Origin: Anseranas semipalmata
Lineage: Eukaryota; Chordata; Aves; Anseriformes; Anseranatidae
Length of the DNA: 64,000 bases
Assembly (NCBI GenBank): GCA_013399115.1
Contig: VXAA01003386.1
Location: 1,316,824-1,380,823 of the forward strand
Reading direction: 5' to 3'
Shown one piece after another: positions 1 to 13,222 of this stretch (positions are counted from its first letter, which is position 1; each line of letters opens with the position of its first letter). A program made the position numbers and the translations under genes. The notes under the pieces are model-generated. The model ran no database searches. It saw nothing but the letters and a program-made list of their open reading frames with translations, and was not told where the DNA came from.

Positions 1-1371
1 AGATACAGCTAGACATGCTCTGAAGCTTTATTTGGCAGCAGATAATCCTGCAGGCCCCCCCAGATTTCAATGTTTGGCTCCTTCCTCACTGTGCCACTTC
101 TCTCCTCCCGTAAGCCAGGTGAGTGCCCAGTTCCTCAGCCTTTGCAGCATCAGACCAGATCCTCTTTCTCTTTCTCCCCTTCTGCTGTCTTATTGCACTG
201 ACTTTCCCAGTGTCTTAGCAGCTCTCTGTAATTGGCTATGTACAGATTAGAAATTAAAGAAAAGAGATTTTTTAGGTGGTCCAAGGAGCTACTACCAAAC
301 TGAATGTAGGGAAATTTCTTCTCGGCAGAAGGGGAAATGTCCTCAGTTGCGCTTTGGAATAATAGCTCTAAGAGACAGTTGAGAACAGTTAAAAAATATA
401 GAACTCTGGCCAAAAAGAGACAGCAATTGTGGGAGCAAGCATTTGCTGGGCAATGTGAACGAACTTAACTCTTTGCTTCTCTGCTTTACTGTGATGCTTG
501 GTGAGGGAATGCTTTATGAAGCAGGTTAATGGGATTGTACCCACACCCTGCCTTCATCCCTCTGCACTGGGTGCAGATCATCCCTCTTTCCCCTCCAGTT
601 CATTTTGATTGTTGTCCTATTCTGTGTTTCTCTGTCTTTGCACAATTAAACAGCTTCCTGAGAAATTCCATTTTATCCCTCAAGAATAGGCTCCATTTCA
701 GATAAATATGCAATATCCTCAGGTTTATTGTTTGTCACCCCAACAAAACATCTTTCGCATCCTATCTGATTCAGTATTTCATTTCAGTCCTATCGCTCCT
801 AATTCTCGATTACTCTGGTGCCAGCCGCTACGGAAGTCTATTGGGCTCATCAAAGTCTTGCTGTGACTCACAGCCCCTTCTTACATAAAACAGCCTTTTC
901 ATGTTGATCAAGGCAACCAATCTTCAAACCCTATGGTGCCTCCTGGAGAGATGGATATAAAAAATAGGCAGACCCTGAGCCTTGAGGCAATCTGTAAGGA
1001 AAATGAATAGCACAGGGGGATGAATTGTCATAAACAAGTGGAAGAGAGATTTTGGTTGAAGAGAAAAGCTTTTGACTGATCTGTGAATATGTGAAAATCA
1101 GACAGGAGCAGAATGGTTTTTTTTTGCCTTTTCCTTTTCCAGCGTTTTTTGCTACATGATAGTGTTGCTAACACAACTGTCTTCTCTCTGGAAAAAGTCT
1201 GCAAATCCTTTTGATGACATGATGTATACAGAGACACAGAAAGTAAACAGAATTATCATTGTACATTTATTTCTCCCACACTTTCTGATGACAGTTGGAA
1301 TTCTTCATACCTTTTATCCTACACTTTAAGCTAATATAGCACAATCTTCCTTAAAGCTGAATATTGAAAAG
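1..1371. other. 3' intergenic flank, no gene seen
   Basis: The stretch is ordinary AT-leaning noncoding DNA. Open frames of 60-90 codons occur on both strands but show no recognisable domain, and one minus-strand frame at 150-413 merely starts with a hydrophobic stretch. No RNA gene or clear repeat was recognised. Confidence 0.6.
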
Positions 1372-1632
1372 GAGTAATGGCTTTAAACTAAAAGAGGATA
1401 GATTTAGATTAGATATAAGGAAGAAATTCTTTACTATGAGGGTGGTGAGGCACTGGCACAGGCTGCCCGGAGAAGCTTCAGATGCCCCAACCCTGGAAGT
1501 GTTTAAGGCCAGGTTGGATGGGGCTTTGAGCAACCTGGTCTGGTGGGAGGTGTCCCTGCCCGTGGCAGGGGGTTGGAAGTAGAGGATCTTTAAGGTCTCT
1601 TCCAACCCAAACCTTTCCATGACTCTATGAAA
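1372..1632 (+). mobile_element. CR1 LINE 3' fragment (5'-truncated)
   Basis: The sequence matches the remembered bird CR1 3' end in order: GGCTTTAAACTAAAAGAGGA, then AGATATAAGGAAGAAATTCT, then a GGTGAGGCACTGGCACAGGC block, a GGAAGTGTTTAAGGCCAGGT block, CTGGTCTGGTGGGAGGTGTC, and the end CTTCCAACCCAAACC followed by CTATGA. It is in plus orientation, so antisense to NTSR1, and lies about 11.6 kb past the stop codon. It holds only the last 260 bp or so, typical of 5' truncation in target-primed reverse transcription, and cannot be autonomous. A 72-codon open frame across it (1364-1582) comes from the repeat and is not a gene. The exact 5' edge is uncertain by roughly 20 bp. Confidence 0.92.
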
Positions 1633-4600
1633 GGTCGGTAGCTTTGGGGCTGGCATGAGTTTCAGCTGGGGGCCAAAGTGATATGTCCCTGCAGAAAACT
1701 TTTCTGCCTCTGTCTCCCTGTACAGAGGTTCCTTAATTTTGCATTTGCCTTCCAGAATGGTGGGTGAAGCAGAGATAACTATCCTCCTCGATTTCTGTTT
1801 TAGTGTTCATCTGTGAGTAGCTTTGGCTCTCCTGTTCACCAGAGGTGTAAAGTTCCCACTCACAGTTAGCCCTATTCTTTCTCAACCTCAGTGATGAGAT
1901 GGTTTCCCAGCAGAAGCCAGCACTTCTTCCACAGGAATCAGCTTATAACAAAGGAAATCAGCGGGGACTGATGTCCGAAAGTCAGACTGGCCCCGGAAGC
2001 AGAGGTAAAATCGCTGGTGATAAATCGAGTGGGTGACCCAGAGATTGGAGGAGAGGCCATTGAGGACGAAGTGCAGGACTGTCATTCGGTGCAGCACTGT
2101 ATATTTGCTAGGCTAGAACTGCAAAGCGCATTTTTAATGCACTAAGTGCAAAATTACAGATTCATGTAAGGAAAGTAAAGGTCAGCAGTCTGATTGGTGT
2201 CCCCGCTGAGTGCGGGCCCGCTGTGGTGCTAGCACCAGAGTGGGTGCCCTTGCACCTTGGACACCCCTGCATCCCTGAGCCAGGGCAGCTCTTTGACAAG
2301 TTTCGTGTGACTGTCAGCAACACCCAGCCACTACGTGAAAAGTTTTGTTCTAGATCAGCAAATTCTCAATTTTAAACAATTTTCTCAGAATTGTTCTGTG
2401 GCTGATCTCATGGAGATCATACCACCCCAGGACAAGGGGAGGGAGATTTCTACCAGTTAGCTGTAATATTTTTCTCCTTTCCCAGGCACTGCAAAGTACC
2501 CTGTTTCTTGCAAAAAAACATGTCTGAAACTTGGTGCCTCTACTGCTCCTCACTGCTCAAAATGCGCTCTGGTTTTGTAACAGTAACAGCAGCCATCAGA
2601 AGAAGAGGTGGTGCACCATTACACGCGTTTTTCTTTCACAGAACTGACTGTGGCCTGTTCGGACATCGCTCTTGCTTTGATGAGGAGCTGGTTTTAAGTG
2701 CATAGGGGAGGAGTGAGAGTGGCAGCATGGGAACAACAAGTGTTTGTCTCCCAAAGTCCATGAAAACTTATTAAGATACAAAGTGAAATCTGTAAGGATG
2801 TTTTGCGAATGCCAGTGAGCTCCATATGATAAACAGTATATTAAAAAGCACTGAAGCATGCTATGATAAACAGTCTCCTTCTTTGTAATATATACAGTGA
2901 GCAAGTGATACCATCCTGTATTCAATCAAAATCAGAACCGGAGTCTTTGTTCCTTCCAGACATCAGCTACGAAATGTGATTTCTTTTTTAATCTGATCAG
3001 CGCCTCTGGCATTTAAGATTGGCTGTGGAGCTGCTAACATAATGAACTGCTTTATTTTTCCCCCGCTAAATGATATTTGGGAAAAAAAAAAAAGCCTTAG
3101 AAAAGAGAATCAAACAAAGCTAGACTGGGTTACTTAAAAACAAACTGGATTTCTTTGCAGGTGCAAACTGATTTATACCAGTTGTGCATATGGGCCTTCA
3201 TCTGGGCTTACAAATGCTCCACAAATTTGTATTTGATTTCATATCAAAAGCCTATAGGCTTGTGTTTACATGTCTTGCTAGATCAGCCTCCTTGGGAAGG
3301 ATACTCATTGTCTGGACAAGAAAGTTAACCAATCTGGCTACCTTGTTGTGGTGTCATCAGTGACCAGCTTTAAAATCCCAGTACCTTTGCTTGGCCCAAT
3401 CCAGGTCAAGCTTGGAGGAAGCAGAAGGGTAGATCTCCAGTTCTGAGTCAGGAAACACCACTGGCTATGTCAGGTGTTTTTCTGGGATGGTCCTGAAAAA
3501 TCTAATTTCATGCTTGTGATGATGGTAAAGAGAAATGAATCTTATCCCAGTTGCTAGTCTGAAGGAAGACAAAAAACGATCTATTGCAGTAGTGTGGAAC
3601 TTTGTAAGAATGCATACTCTGTGTGGGAGCAGTACTAAAAATGCTGTTGACAGTCGTAGCTGCTTTTCAAGTGGACAGAAGGAGAAGAGCTCTGGAAATG
3701 TCAGGTGTCACAGATTCCTTTATAGTTCTCCATGGCACTGTTGAGGTCATTCCCATTTAATAGAGTTTGTTCCTGTTTGGGTATTTTTTTAATTTAGAAC
3801 ACAATGCTTCACCTTCTCCTACAATCTGTATGTTTTCTCTCAGGAAGCATTACTCTAGCAGGAATACTTTGAAAGCTGCCAAGTGCTATGCCAAGGTTGT
3901 TGCTGTTGCTGACAGCCAGCGAGAAGTTGCTTTTAAATGGTTGAATGTTGGTGTGTTTTGCTGATACACCTCTTGGAATGGAGATTTAAAATAGCTCACA
4001 GATTACCTGCTTATGCTGAATGAAGGGAAAGATGAATCAGAGTTGACTGGGCCAGAAACACTGGGGTTTGAATCCCTGGCCTGCTGGAAGATTTCATTAG
4101 AGATCTTGAGTGAATCCATTTTGTTCTCTGTGCCTGAAATGCATACCTACAAAACAAGAGCACCCTTGCAGCAGCAAAGGGATGGAGTTTGCTGGGTTGT
4201 TGGGACTGTTAAATCTTGCTACTGACTGCCATTACATCTCGATTGTGTTCATGAAGTGCTGGGGTGTTGGCAAGTCCACAAGTGACTGTGTACTGCATGT
4301 AGTTACAGGATGGCAAAAGTGGCTGAGTGTTTGCTCTCTCTGAGACCAGGGGGCAATTCCGCAACAAATGTGATTTTGGAGGAGCACGTGTCTCATTGTG
4401 CGGTCCATACTCTGGTTATTAAGAGTACCTACGACATTAACACTGGCTTGGCTGTGTACCATCTTTCCCTTCGCACAGTTCTGGAAAAACAAGAGTTTTA
4501 CAAACCTGCCTGGCTCTGGGATTCTTGCACGTTTGTCTCTGGCAGGGAGACTAACCACGGACCTGTGTGACTTAGTGCAGATACCTGCTCAATCCTGAGA

Positions 4601-7600
4601 CATTTATAAGAAAAAAAAAATAGTATGTGAATGCTTTCATTAGAGATTACATACTTACGGAGCAGTGATGAGTTGCAGAGCAATCAGACCTCCTTATTAA
4701 TTATAATGTGTTTGAGTGCCTGAGGCTGAAAGCTGCATTGCAGATGTGTTGGATATACCTTTCCTAATAAATAGCTTCCAAAGACAGGAGAAAGGACAAG
4801 CAGAAGAAAGGAACAAAGAAACTGGTTCGGCCTTTAATGCGACTGAAGCTGATGCAATGGCAAAGTACGGTGTATCCATCCTTTCATCTTCATGCTGCAT
4901 TTTGTCAGGATGAAGGAGGATGAAATGGTGCATCCAAGATACTGATGTTGCTCAAAAGGGAGGAGTTCATTATTCTTCCTGTACCTTTGCAGATCTTGAA
5001 GCAGACCTTTCAGACTATACATTCATAATCATTACTTTTTGTAACTTCAGTTTGCAACGAAGCTGAGATGTCTACAGTACCCACGTCAGCTGCACACAGC
5101 AGAGCAGCAGAAGTGTGAAAGCAGACAAAGTGGACTATTCCTGCTTTACAAGATGGTTTTACATTTTTGTATTAAAGGGGTGGAGGATATTGCTTCCCAT
5201 TTCTTCAGGATTTCATAGAGAAGCAGCCAAGTGTAATTAAATGTCACGTCACTGGTGATACAAACCAGCTGGGCCAGACAGTACTTTCAAGTAAGAGGAA
5301 GAGGTCTGCACTGGAAAGACTGAAAATTTCTAGTGATGTATGCACGGGCAAGTATGTGCTGTTGTGTTCACAGCTGTGATGGTATTCTGGCCATCTCTGA
5401 GACAAGCATAAGCTTTTTGGACTCTTCCCATTTATTTTGCTTTCAGTAAGCCTGTTGTCAAGAATGAATTAGTTGTTTTCCCTCTCTCTGCTACTCACAG
5501 TCCCTGGTGGACTCAGGTGACCTGTCCCACACTTGCTATCACCGTCCTTGCCCTGTGGCATTTCGCTGAGTGAGCCCAGTGCCGGGCTGGCCCAGCAGCG
5601 GCTCCCCCCGGGAAGCCACCCCAGCATTTGGTCTGCTGCAGCCGCCCAGCAGCACTCGGGGCTGCATCGGTGCTGTGCACTACGGAGGGGGTTTGCACTT
5701 GAGTGCCCACAGTCTCATCACTCTTTCCTTCACACTTAACAGCCCACACGAGACTTGTAGTAATAACCAGGATGCCCTGCCTTATTGCTTAAATACCCTC
5801 ATGAATATACTCCAACCTGATCTACAGTTCAAATAAATTCAATAAGGCAGAGGAGGGTTTAAAGACATTTTAAATAAATTAACTTCTGGATGGATGTTTA
5901 TTAAGTTTTATGAAGCCATTTACTAAAATGCAATGTTTGTTTCAAAAGGCATCTGAAATTTTCCTCTTGTGAACTATGGAAATTACTTTTATAATTGAAA
6001 TGAGAAATATGGGCCAAATTGAAGGCGTTCCTCCTTGCTTGAGGCACAGCCCTTTTGCCTTTCTAAAAGAGAAAGAAACTCGCTGACTCTTCACACTCTT
6101 TTGCTTTCATTTGCATGGTGGGGCATGGTGTGATGCCTGATTACATGAGATTGGGTGGGAGGGTTGCATGGGTGCTGCAAAGCTCTCTGGTTCTCGGGAG
6201 TTTTGCTTTTTCAAGGACTCAGTCCTGAGCTGGAGAAGTCATGAGCAGAGGGCAACATTTTTCACCCCAGCGTGAACCTGGTTTGGGTTTCTGCATGAGC
6301 AATGGAGACTCCACTGGAAGCATCCTGCCCTGCACAAAAATCTCACGCAGCCAGGTAACAAGGACATGGCTGCACATTGTGGATTTTCACTGCTGAAGAC
6401 AGTAACTGCAGCTCCGTGGGCAGCAGACTGAAAATACACCTTGTAACAGAGCACGGCTGAATACCAAATAAAAGGATCCATCAAATAAATGATTTGATTC
6501 TTCTTGATGGTGTAGGAACAATAGTGACTCCTGCTCTTCTCATCTGGAAGCAGCACCAAAATGCTTTTGGAGAGGCAGTGCATCTCAGCTAGGTTTTAAA
6601 AGATGAATTTTGTGGCCATGAATGACTCCAAATATTTAAACGTTATTTTGTTGTTGCTTTCCAAGCAACCTTTCACAGTGCCAGAAATCAAAACATTCAG
6701 GTTGAATGGCTAAAAACGATGAGGATTTTGTGGGTGTTCCTGGAGATCAGCTGAGCTATTTCATGACAGAACTTTAACTGGGAGCTGCAGGGAGAATGGA
6801 GGTGACTGATTTTTGCTCATTAAGTGTAAAGACACTTTAATATGTCGGCAATACCTAAGTGTCCTGTTCCCACAAAATTACATCTGTGTCAGAAAAATCA
6901 GTGCCAGGAGGACATGGGTCATGCAGAAGAGAGAGGAAGGTAGGAGGGGAAGTCTCACAGTTAAGGCACAGTAAAGCTGCTTTGTCTTTCAGCAGCAAAT
7001 TCTCTGGGGCGAGGGCTGTCTCCTTTGCTGCGAACGTGCAGCTCCTAGTGCAATAAAGCCCCAGTCTGTTCAGTGCTCTAGGCAGAGCTGCTGTAGAAAT
7101 AATGGCAGAGATGCAATGGTTTTAATGTTTGCCCTACAACAAGGGAAAGCAAGCAGGCAAGAAAAGCAAAGCAGGAGTTCAGAAAACAGCAAGACTCTTG
7201 TGGTACCTCCTGGATCTCAACACTGTGGCTGTCCTCTCTGCAGCACAGGTCTTTCCTGAAGGCGGCAAGATCTCCACTCCCATACTTCAGGCTTGTGCAT
7301 GCCACACTCTCAAAGCCCAGGACTTCAACCAGAGGGAGCTGGATGCTCTCTGGTGCTTCTCCTAACACTGCAGCGGGTTGGACTGCGAACCAGCATGGAC
7401 TCTCTTTGCTTTTGCCAGCTCTCAGGAGGAATTTCTCAAGGTGAACTACACTGATCAGAGTCTCCTTCAGACCAAGCCAGACTTTTCCCCCGTTTGTTTG
7501 CCTACTTGCAGATGCACACACTAGCTGGCGTTTGGATGCCTCATTTGTGCCAACCAGGCAGTGCTTGCAGGCTTTGGGAGAGGAGCACTCGGGGCCCTGC

Positions 7601-7727
7601 TGCAGAGGAGGTGCAGCAGTCAGTTCGAGGTCGATGTGGTTTCACAGGTCTAGATGGCCAGTCAGACAGCCTGTTCTGCTAGGCAGGCTGTATGATCCAG
7701 GCACAGCCACCAGTTCAAGCATAATCA
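1633..7727. other. 3' intergenic flank, no gene seen
   Basis: No exon with a recognised product was found on either strand. The longest open frame is on the minus strand at 7078-7521 (147 codons, no known domain). A modest GC and CpG rise is seen around 5570-5700. MRGBP, the next gene downstream of NTSR1 in human, was looked for by motif and not seen. Short homopolymers are present, for example a run of A near 3082. Confidence 0.5.
7666..7691. repeat. 8-bp perfect inverted repeat (hairpin)
   Basis: ACAGCCTG (7666-7673) and CAGGCTGT (7684-7691) are exact reverse complements with a 10-nt spacer. It lies about 60 bp past the most distal polyadenylation signal candidate for the minus-strand gene. 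A stem of this length can occur by chance. Confidence 0.5.
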
Positions 7728-7749
7728 GCCCAAGCCTTAAATTCAGATA

Positions 7750-7755
7750 TTTATT
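7750..7755 (-). terminator. Candidate distal polyadenylation signal AATAAA
   Basis: On the minus strand the hexamer sits in CCTAAGAAATAAATATCTG, after an AT-rich stretch and before a G/T-rich stretch (GGCTTGGGCTGATTATGC) some 15-30 nt downstream, the usual arrangement. Plus-strand AATAAA copies nearby (7764-7788) make the strand ambiguous. Inference only. Confidence 0.35.
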
Positions 7756-8444
7756 TCTTAGGATCAATAAATGACAAAATAAAATAAAGTAAAATACCAT
7801 ACAGTACAAAGGCTAATATCAGGAAGTAACATTTCATTACTGTTTGATCAGTAAATACAGTATCAATAATAGCTTGTTACATTGAAAGAGTGTTTCCCAT
7901 TGCTATACAAAAGGATTTCACACCCTCTTCCTTCCCTTTGTCACAGAAGTTCTTACAAAGGAGACTCTGACACACTTTTAACATTCATTTTTTTCCCATT
8001 GCACAACAGGCCACAGAAAATAAAGCACATCAACATTTTGTATTTCAGAAAAAAAAAAAAGGTGCATTTTAAAAATGTTCACCATAATACAATATGTGCA
8101 GGACTATCAGGTGGCACGGCTGGGGAAGGACTCTTGATCACAAAGCCAGGACACAGCACCATGAATTTTAGCAATTTCTGTTTCTCTACTAAATGAATCC
8201 AAACTGAAAACAGAAGAAGTTGTTCGCCTGTAATTTTAAGAATCAGACAGAGCTCCAGCCGATACAGCTTTGTTTAAACAGCTACCAAACAACACAGTCA
8301 GGAAGATATCAGACTAACACTCAATGCGTTGCACAGGAAAACTCCGGCGCTCTCATGCCGTATGAACGCGTGTCCCTCACCGAGGGCACACATGAATGGT
8401 AGCCACACAGGTGCTCAGTTCAAATCTGCACCACACCTTGGGTT

Positions 8445-8450
8445 TTTATT
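8445..8450 (-). terminator. Candidate polyadenylation signal AATAAA
   Basis: This is a minus-strand AATAAA (plus-strand TTTATT) about 4.8 kb past the stop codon. No strong G/T-rich downstream element was noted. Hexamers alone are weak evidence. Confidence 0.15.
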
Positions 8451-10485
8451 TCACTAAATGTCTGATGCTATAAATGCAAAGCTCCTGTGATTGTCATGTT
8501 TAGAGCATGTGTCCTGCTAACCCTCCTCACCAACTTTTCCATTTAGTTTTCTTCTTTACCGGTGCAGTCACTGAAGCGAGATCTCACGCCCGTTACAAAA
8601 AAGACAAGCTCAGCAAGGCGTCCAAACACCGCTGTGTGCTGGGCGTTTGGTGAGAACGTCCTGTCTGGGGGAAATTTCTAAATAGCTTAATGACTTTGGA
8701 AATCTGATTTCACACACTGCCAAATGGATGGCCCTGACTAGAATGCTGTGAAGAGAAATGAAACCTCAAAATAATATTCGAAGAGGTCACTTGACAGACT
8801 CTCTTCAGATGGGAATCTCTCCGAATCCATCTGGCAGCACTTCACATCTGTGGGTTCAACAGATTTTTTTAGTTGAAACAAACAGTTCAAAACACTTATA
8901 GGAAATTTGCATAGATTAACAGCGCGCTGCATGAATGCTCACCCCTCTGCCCCAACACAGATTTCAACAAGACAGGAATACAAAGGATGTGAGGATGCAT
9001 TTTGTCTAATGGCAAAAGCCACTTGTATTTGAATAGGTTTAAAGCTAAACCTTGTTGGGTTAGTAGTTCAACCATTGTTAAAAGGCATGGAAAGAAAGAG
9101 AACCACTTTTCTGACAGATGTCCTTGGTATATACTGGGCATTTTGTACCTTCTTCTTCACTAGAGTACCGTGCTGTCCTTTATAAAACCAGGGGGGCTTG
9201 TAGTGAGTTATTGTCACTTCTTTGAGCTCAGGGGAACTAAAACTCGATGTTGAGTATAGCTAAAAACTAGGTGGGGAGGAGGAAGAGGATGAAATTAGCT
9301 GTAACTTCCACTTCTCAACTCAGGTAGTCAGATTTGCCCAGTGGAAGAGGTAGCTTTGAGCTGCAATCTCAAGTTAAGGCCATGGACTTAGGTCTGCACC
9401 CATGTTAAGCTGCAGGAACAGAGCTTTAGAAGCCAACAAACTGCTTGGATGAATCTCCCAATGTATGCAGCTCTTCAGGACTTGAGTAGCCCAACAAACA
9501 TTGTGGAAAAAGTTTATGATAAGTTCATTTTCACTCCAGCTTGTTCCCATTTTCATGTCAAACCAAAAATAAACCTGCCACTTTCTCAGAGCTGTGATCA
9601 AAAATTCTGTAAACTGCCAGTGTATCTCAGCAAGGAAAATCAAAGCCAAATAGTTTATGTGAGACAACAATTTTTGTACAGTGTTTTCTAAGATAATCAA
9701 GCACATTTCAGCAGGTTGGTGTTTAGCAAGTATACCAGTAATATTAAACATTTCAAAGGTGGATATTCAAAAGCAACTGAGACACGCAGGATGTTAAATC
9801 CTAATGAAAGTCAAAGCAACACACAGTAACAGCTTCCACAGGAGGTTTCAGACACCACCTCCCTCCTGTTAGCTCTAGAGGTGAAGTTAAAAAATTTGGG
9901 TCCTCTCCAGAACCATTTAAACCTTGTCTTGCCTGGAAGGCCGGTATTAAGTATGACATTAACACTCCTCTTCCTCTGCTCATCGTTCCTAGACTTCGCT
10001 AGCGCAGGAGCAGTGAGAGCAGTGGAGATGATTGGCTTTGTAGGGTCTGTTACGGATGATGTCCACAATGAGTTATTTCCTGTGTGTCCAGCTTACCCTC
10101 CTCGGCTTAGACAGCTGGAAGCTGTCAAAGTGCCATAAGTGCTGCGTCTTCCCTGTGCCCATGCAAACCTGTATCTCTTAGGACTGCTGCTCTCAGCTAC
10201 AGTCCCCCATAAAAGTCATAAAAGTTTGACTGAGCTTCATTGGACAGGCATTAGATGAAGGTAGCAACAGTGAGTAAACCAGAAACACACAGGTCTGTGC
10301 ATGGTTCTGCAGTTCCTGTGCATTTTATGTAGCCCACAAGGCAGTATGTACAGGTCCTCTGTAGCTTCTTCTTTCAACTTGCCCACGCCATTTCTAACAC
10401 GCACGATGTTACGCACACACATGATAACATATGCTGGTTCCTCACAGATTTCCTTCCAAAGAGAGACCAGTCTCCTTTTTGCCTC

Positions 10486-10515
10486 TTTTATTTATTTATT
10501 TGTTTGTTTGTTTTT
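10486..10515. repeat. (TTTA)n/(TTTG)n simple repeat carrying three minus-strand AATAAA hexamers
   Basis: About three TTTA units are followed by about four TTTG units. Read on the minus strand, AATAAA occurs three times in overlap (10500-10487), so this simple repeat could act as a polyadenylation signal for NTSR1 about 2.7 kb past the stop. That length is close to the human 3' UTR. Confidence 0.7.
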
Positions 10516-11191
10516 CCCATTACCAGTTTTTCTTGCCCAAGAGGAGTCAACTGCACACGAGCAACAAAAGTGCTTTGCCAGCTGTAAACTCTGCCCTCTG
10601 TTTCATACAACCAGGGCGAGAAATTAAGAGAAGGCATGACAGGACAAAGCCTGTAGTTTGGCTGAATCAGAAGGAACTAACTCCCCACTGATTTCTATTT
10701 TGAGCCCTTTCTTTTGGAGTGGTTCTGTACTAGGCATTAAAATAGTCTCCTGTCCCTGCTAGGTGTAGTTGGAGGTCACGGCTGCTGGTAGCCAGATCTA
10801 CCATGGTAGCTAGCTCCGTACAACTGCTGGGTTATAAATGCCTCAGGAGCAGGTGGCTGCCACTCACAACTCACAGCAAATGCCCCAGAGGTGTTTTCTT
10901 TACATCCTCTGTGTACGGAGCTGCCCATGGGGCCAGATCCGCATGTCCAGCATTGAGACTAGTGTCATGTACCATGGATGCCCATGAGTTGCAGAGTGAC
11001 AGGGGATGGGCAAAGCCTGGAAAGCTGAATGGAGCCAAGGGTCACTTCTAGTTTGTCATCATAAAGAGGCAAGCCCTGCTCTCCTAATGGCACATGCAAG
11101 TAGCTGGTGCAGGTACCCGCACAGGGCCTCCTGTCACCAGGGCTCAGCAATGCGCCCTACCCGCTGGACCTCCTTCTTCACAGCGACTCTC

Positions 11192-11197
11192 TTTATT
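11192..11197 (-). terminator. Candidate proximal polyadenylation signal AATAAA
   Basis: This is the first canonical hexamer I noticed on the minus strand past the NTSR1 stop codon, giving a 3' UTR of about 2.0 kb. Context on the minus strand is AGAAATAAAGAGAGTCGC. A T/G-rich downstream element is not obvious, so use is uncertain. Confidence 0.25.
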
Positions 11198-13222
11198 TCT
11201 GTGCTTTTGAACAGGAATGATCCACCTTCCCTTTCCCACAGCCACTCCGAGCAGCAGAAATGAACAGCAATGTCTGTCACCACTAGAGAATAACCCTTCT
11301 TGCAGCAATTGCAGACGAGACTAAAACCTAACCTTACCAGCAATGCTCTCCAGTCTGCCCTTTGTCCTGACGTGGCTCGCTGCTTTTTTAAGAGTCTTTT
11401 TGAATTGCTAGCAATGGTTTGTAACTGCCTCACTTTGTAAAGGCCAGACCTTTAACAAAATGTGTGGTTTTCCTGATAGGATGTGTTTGGCTCGCCTCTG
11501 TGTGAGCATAGTTGGTGGTTCACCGGGTGGGTTCCTGGCTCTGCCCGAGGGGTGGGATATATGAGGAATGCACCTGGCAGGGAGCATGTGAGCAGGGACA
11601 GCCATGATTTTTAGTTCTCCCTTGGTGTGAAGGGAGACACAAGGTCACTAACAGCAAAATCAAGCTCAGGTTGCACAGGATGATGGCTTGGTTCCCAGGT
11701 TCATGCAGGTCATGATCTGGTGCTGTGACAGCAGGGAAAGCCCTTCAGCTTTGTCCCAGAGCCCCGTGATTTCTGGTGCTAAAGGCTCTAGACCAACTTG
11801 TTGCATCTCATAGTTGGCTGTTAGAGGTGGAACCATGTGGGAGGAAACCTCATGCTACCTATCCTGGCCAGCTGAGAAATTTCAAATTCAAAGCAAGAAT
11901 CACGGGGAAAAGGAAGGGGAAGAGATGTATGCTTTATGTTCTCTTATTTTGATCCTGGGTTTTGTTTAAAGCATGCTCGTAGTCAGGGTTCAGCACAACC
12001 TCTGGCTGTGCCAAACTGTCGGATTTGCTGTAAACAGGTCTCGCTCCTGTTCCTCTGTCTTGTTAAAAGAAAGTTGTTTTAGAGCTGAGACTCCCCAGCT
12101 CAGACCTTCCTGAGTTCTTCATTTGCACTATCTAAAGGTTTGTGTGTACACATCAGTATGCCAACAGGTTCGGTAGCAAAAAGAAATAAAAGATAGAAAA
12201 AGACGCTCCGCTGCCTACAACTGATATCCTATGAGATGTTAGTTTTGTGAAAATAGTGTGGAACCAAGTAAAACTGGAATAAGAATGCGAAAAATCTGAA
12301 GGTCCCACAGAACTGGGTTGTTCTTATCTCAGCAGACTGGAGCCCTCAGGAGCCTGCAGTTTTCTCACCTCTTAATGCAGGCCAGCTAACTGTTTTCCCT
12401 GGAAAAAAAAAAAAAAGGGTTTGGCTGTGTGGCATAAGTAAGATTTTCCATTTCTGTTCATTTTCAGCACTCCAGCTGGGCACAGTTTCTGCATTCCTGA
12501 CTTTGCCAGAGACTCTGTTACTTTTTGGTGTTGCAATACCAATACCAGCGAGAGTGGGGCTCGCTGTGCCAGGCACTATACATGCCCTAAAGTGAAAGAT
12601 GATCCCTGTTACCTCAGGCTACTCCCATCCCAATCTAAGTAAGGCATCATCTGTTGGTATTTAAGTTCAAGGAGCCAGAGCGGCTCTCCTGAGCACCCAG
12701 GTCATATTCATAAGAATTTAGATGTATTTCTAAAACCACCGCCCGGCTCCCTGAGTATTCACTCCTTGCTCATTGAACATCCCATAGATGAGCATGTCCA
12801 TTCACCAGAAACATCCCTTTTTGTTCAAAACTGCTTTCTCCTCATTAGACTCTGCTCAGTGCCACCAAGAGATGTGATCTCAAACCCTTGGATGTGAAAA
12901 TGGCATCTCTGCATTGAGAAAAGGATGAAATGCAGTATGAATTTGCTCACGTTTAACATATATTGGCTTCCCAGTTAACACTGCACCTGGATTTATGCCA
13001 GACCGAAGTTACAAAACGTGTAGACATTACTCACAAGAGGCAAGGCCAATGCTTTAAAATAACCTCAAAGTTACTGGCAGAATGAAGCCTATTTTTCCAA
13101 CAAAAATGACTTTGCTAAACACACTTGTGTTACGTGAATTCGGAGACCATGCCTGAAAGTCACAGAGGCCTCTCTCAAGTTTTGACTCCATGATGAAATG
13201 CATTTCCCGTCCTCCTTTGGCT

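Larger units (their letters stand above)
7728..13222 (-). other. NTSR1: NTSR1 3' UTR (proximal part) and possible extended 3' UTR or flank
   Basis: The 3' UTR must begin at 13222 because exon 4 ends with TGA at 13225-13223. Where it stops is not visible from sequence alone. Minus-strand AATAAA hexamers occur at 11197-11192, three overlapping at 10500-10487, 8450-8445 and 7755-7750. These would give 3' UTRs of about 2.0, 2.7, 4.8 and 5.5 kb. The human 3' UTR is, from memory, about 2-2.6 kb, which favours the first two. The last has the more convincing local context: an AT-rich stretch before it and a T/G-rich stretch after it on the minus strand. No other gene or clear transposon was seen here. 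Confidence 0.45.

Noticed and set aside
1364..1582. 72-codon plus-strand open frame
   Set aside because: Lies wholly within or at the edge of the CR1 3' end and is a by-product of the repeat.
7078..7521. 147-codon minus-strand open frame downstream of NTSR1
   Set aside because: Looked for MRGBP or another neighbour gene, but no family motif and no supporting splice signals were found.
7764..7788. Plus-strand AATAAA copies suggesting a plus-strand gene end
   Set aside because: No plus-strand exon is recognised upstream. AT-rich sequence yields these hexamers on both strands by chance.
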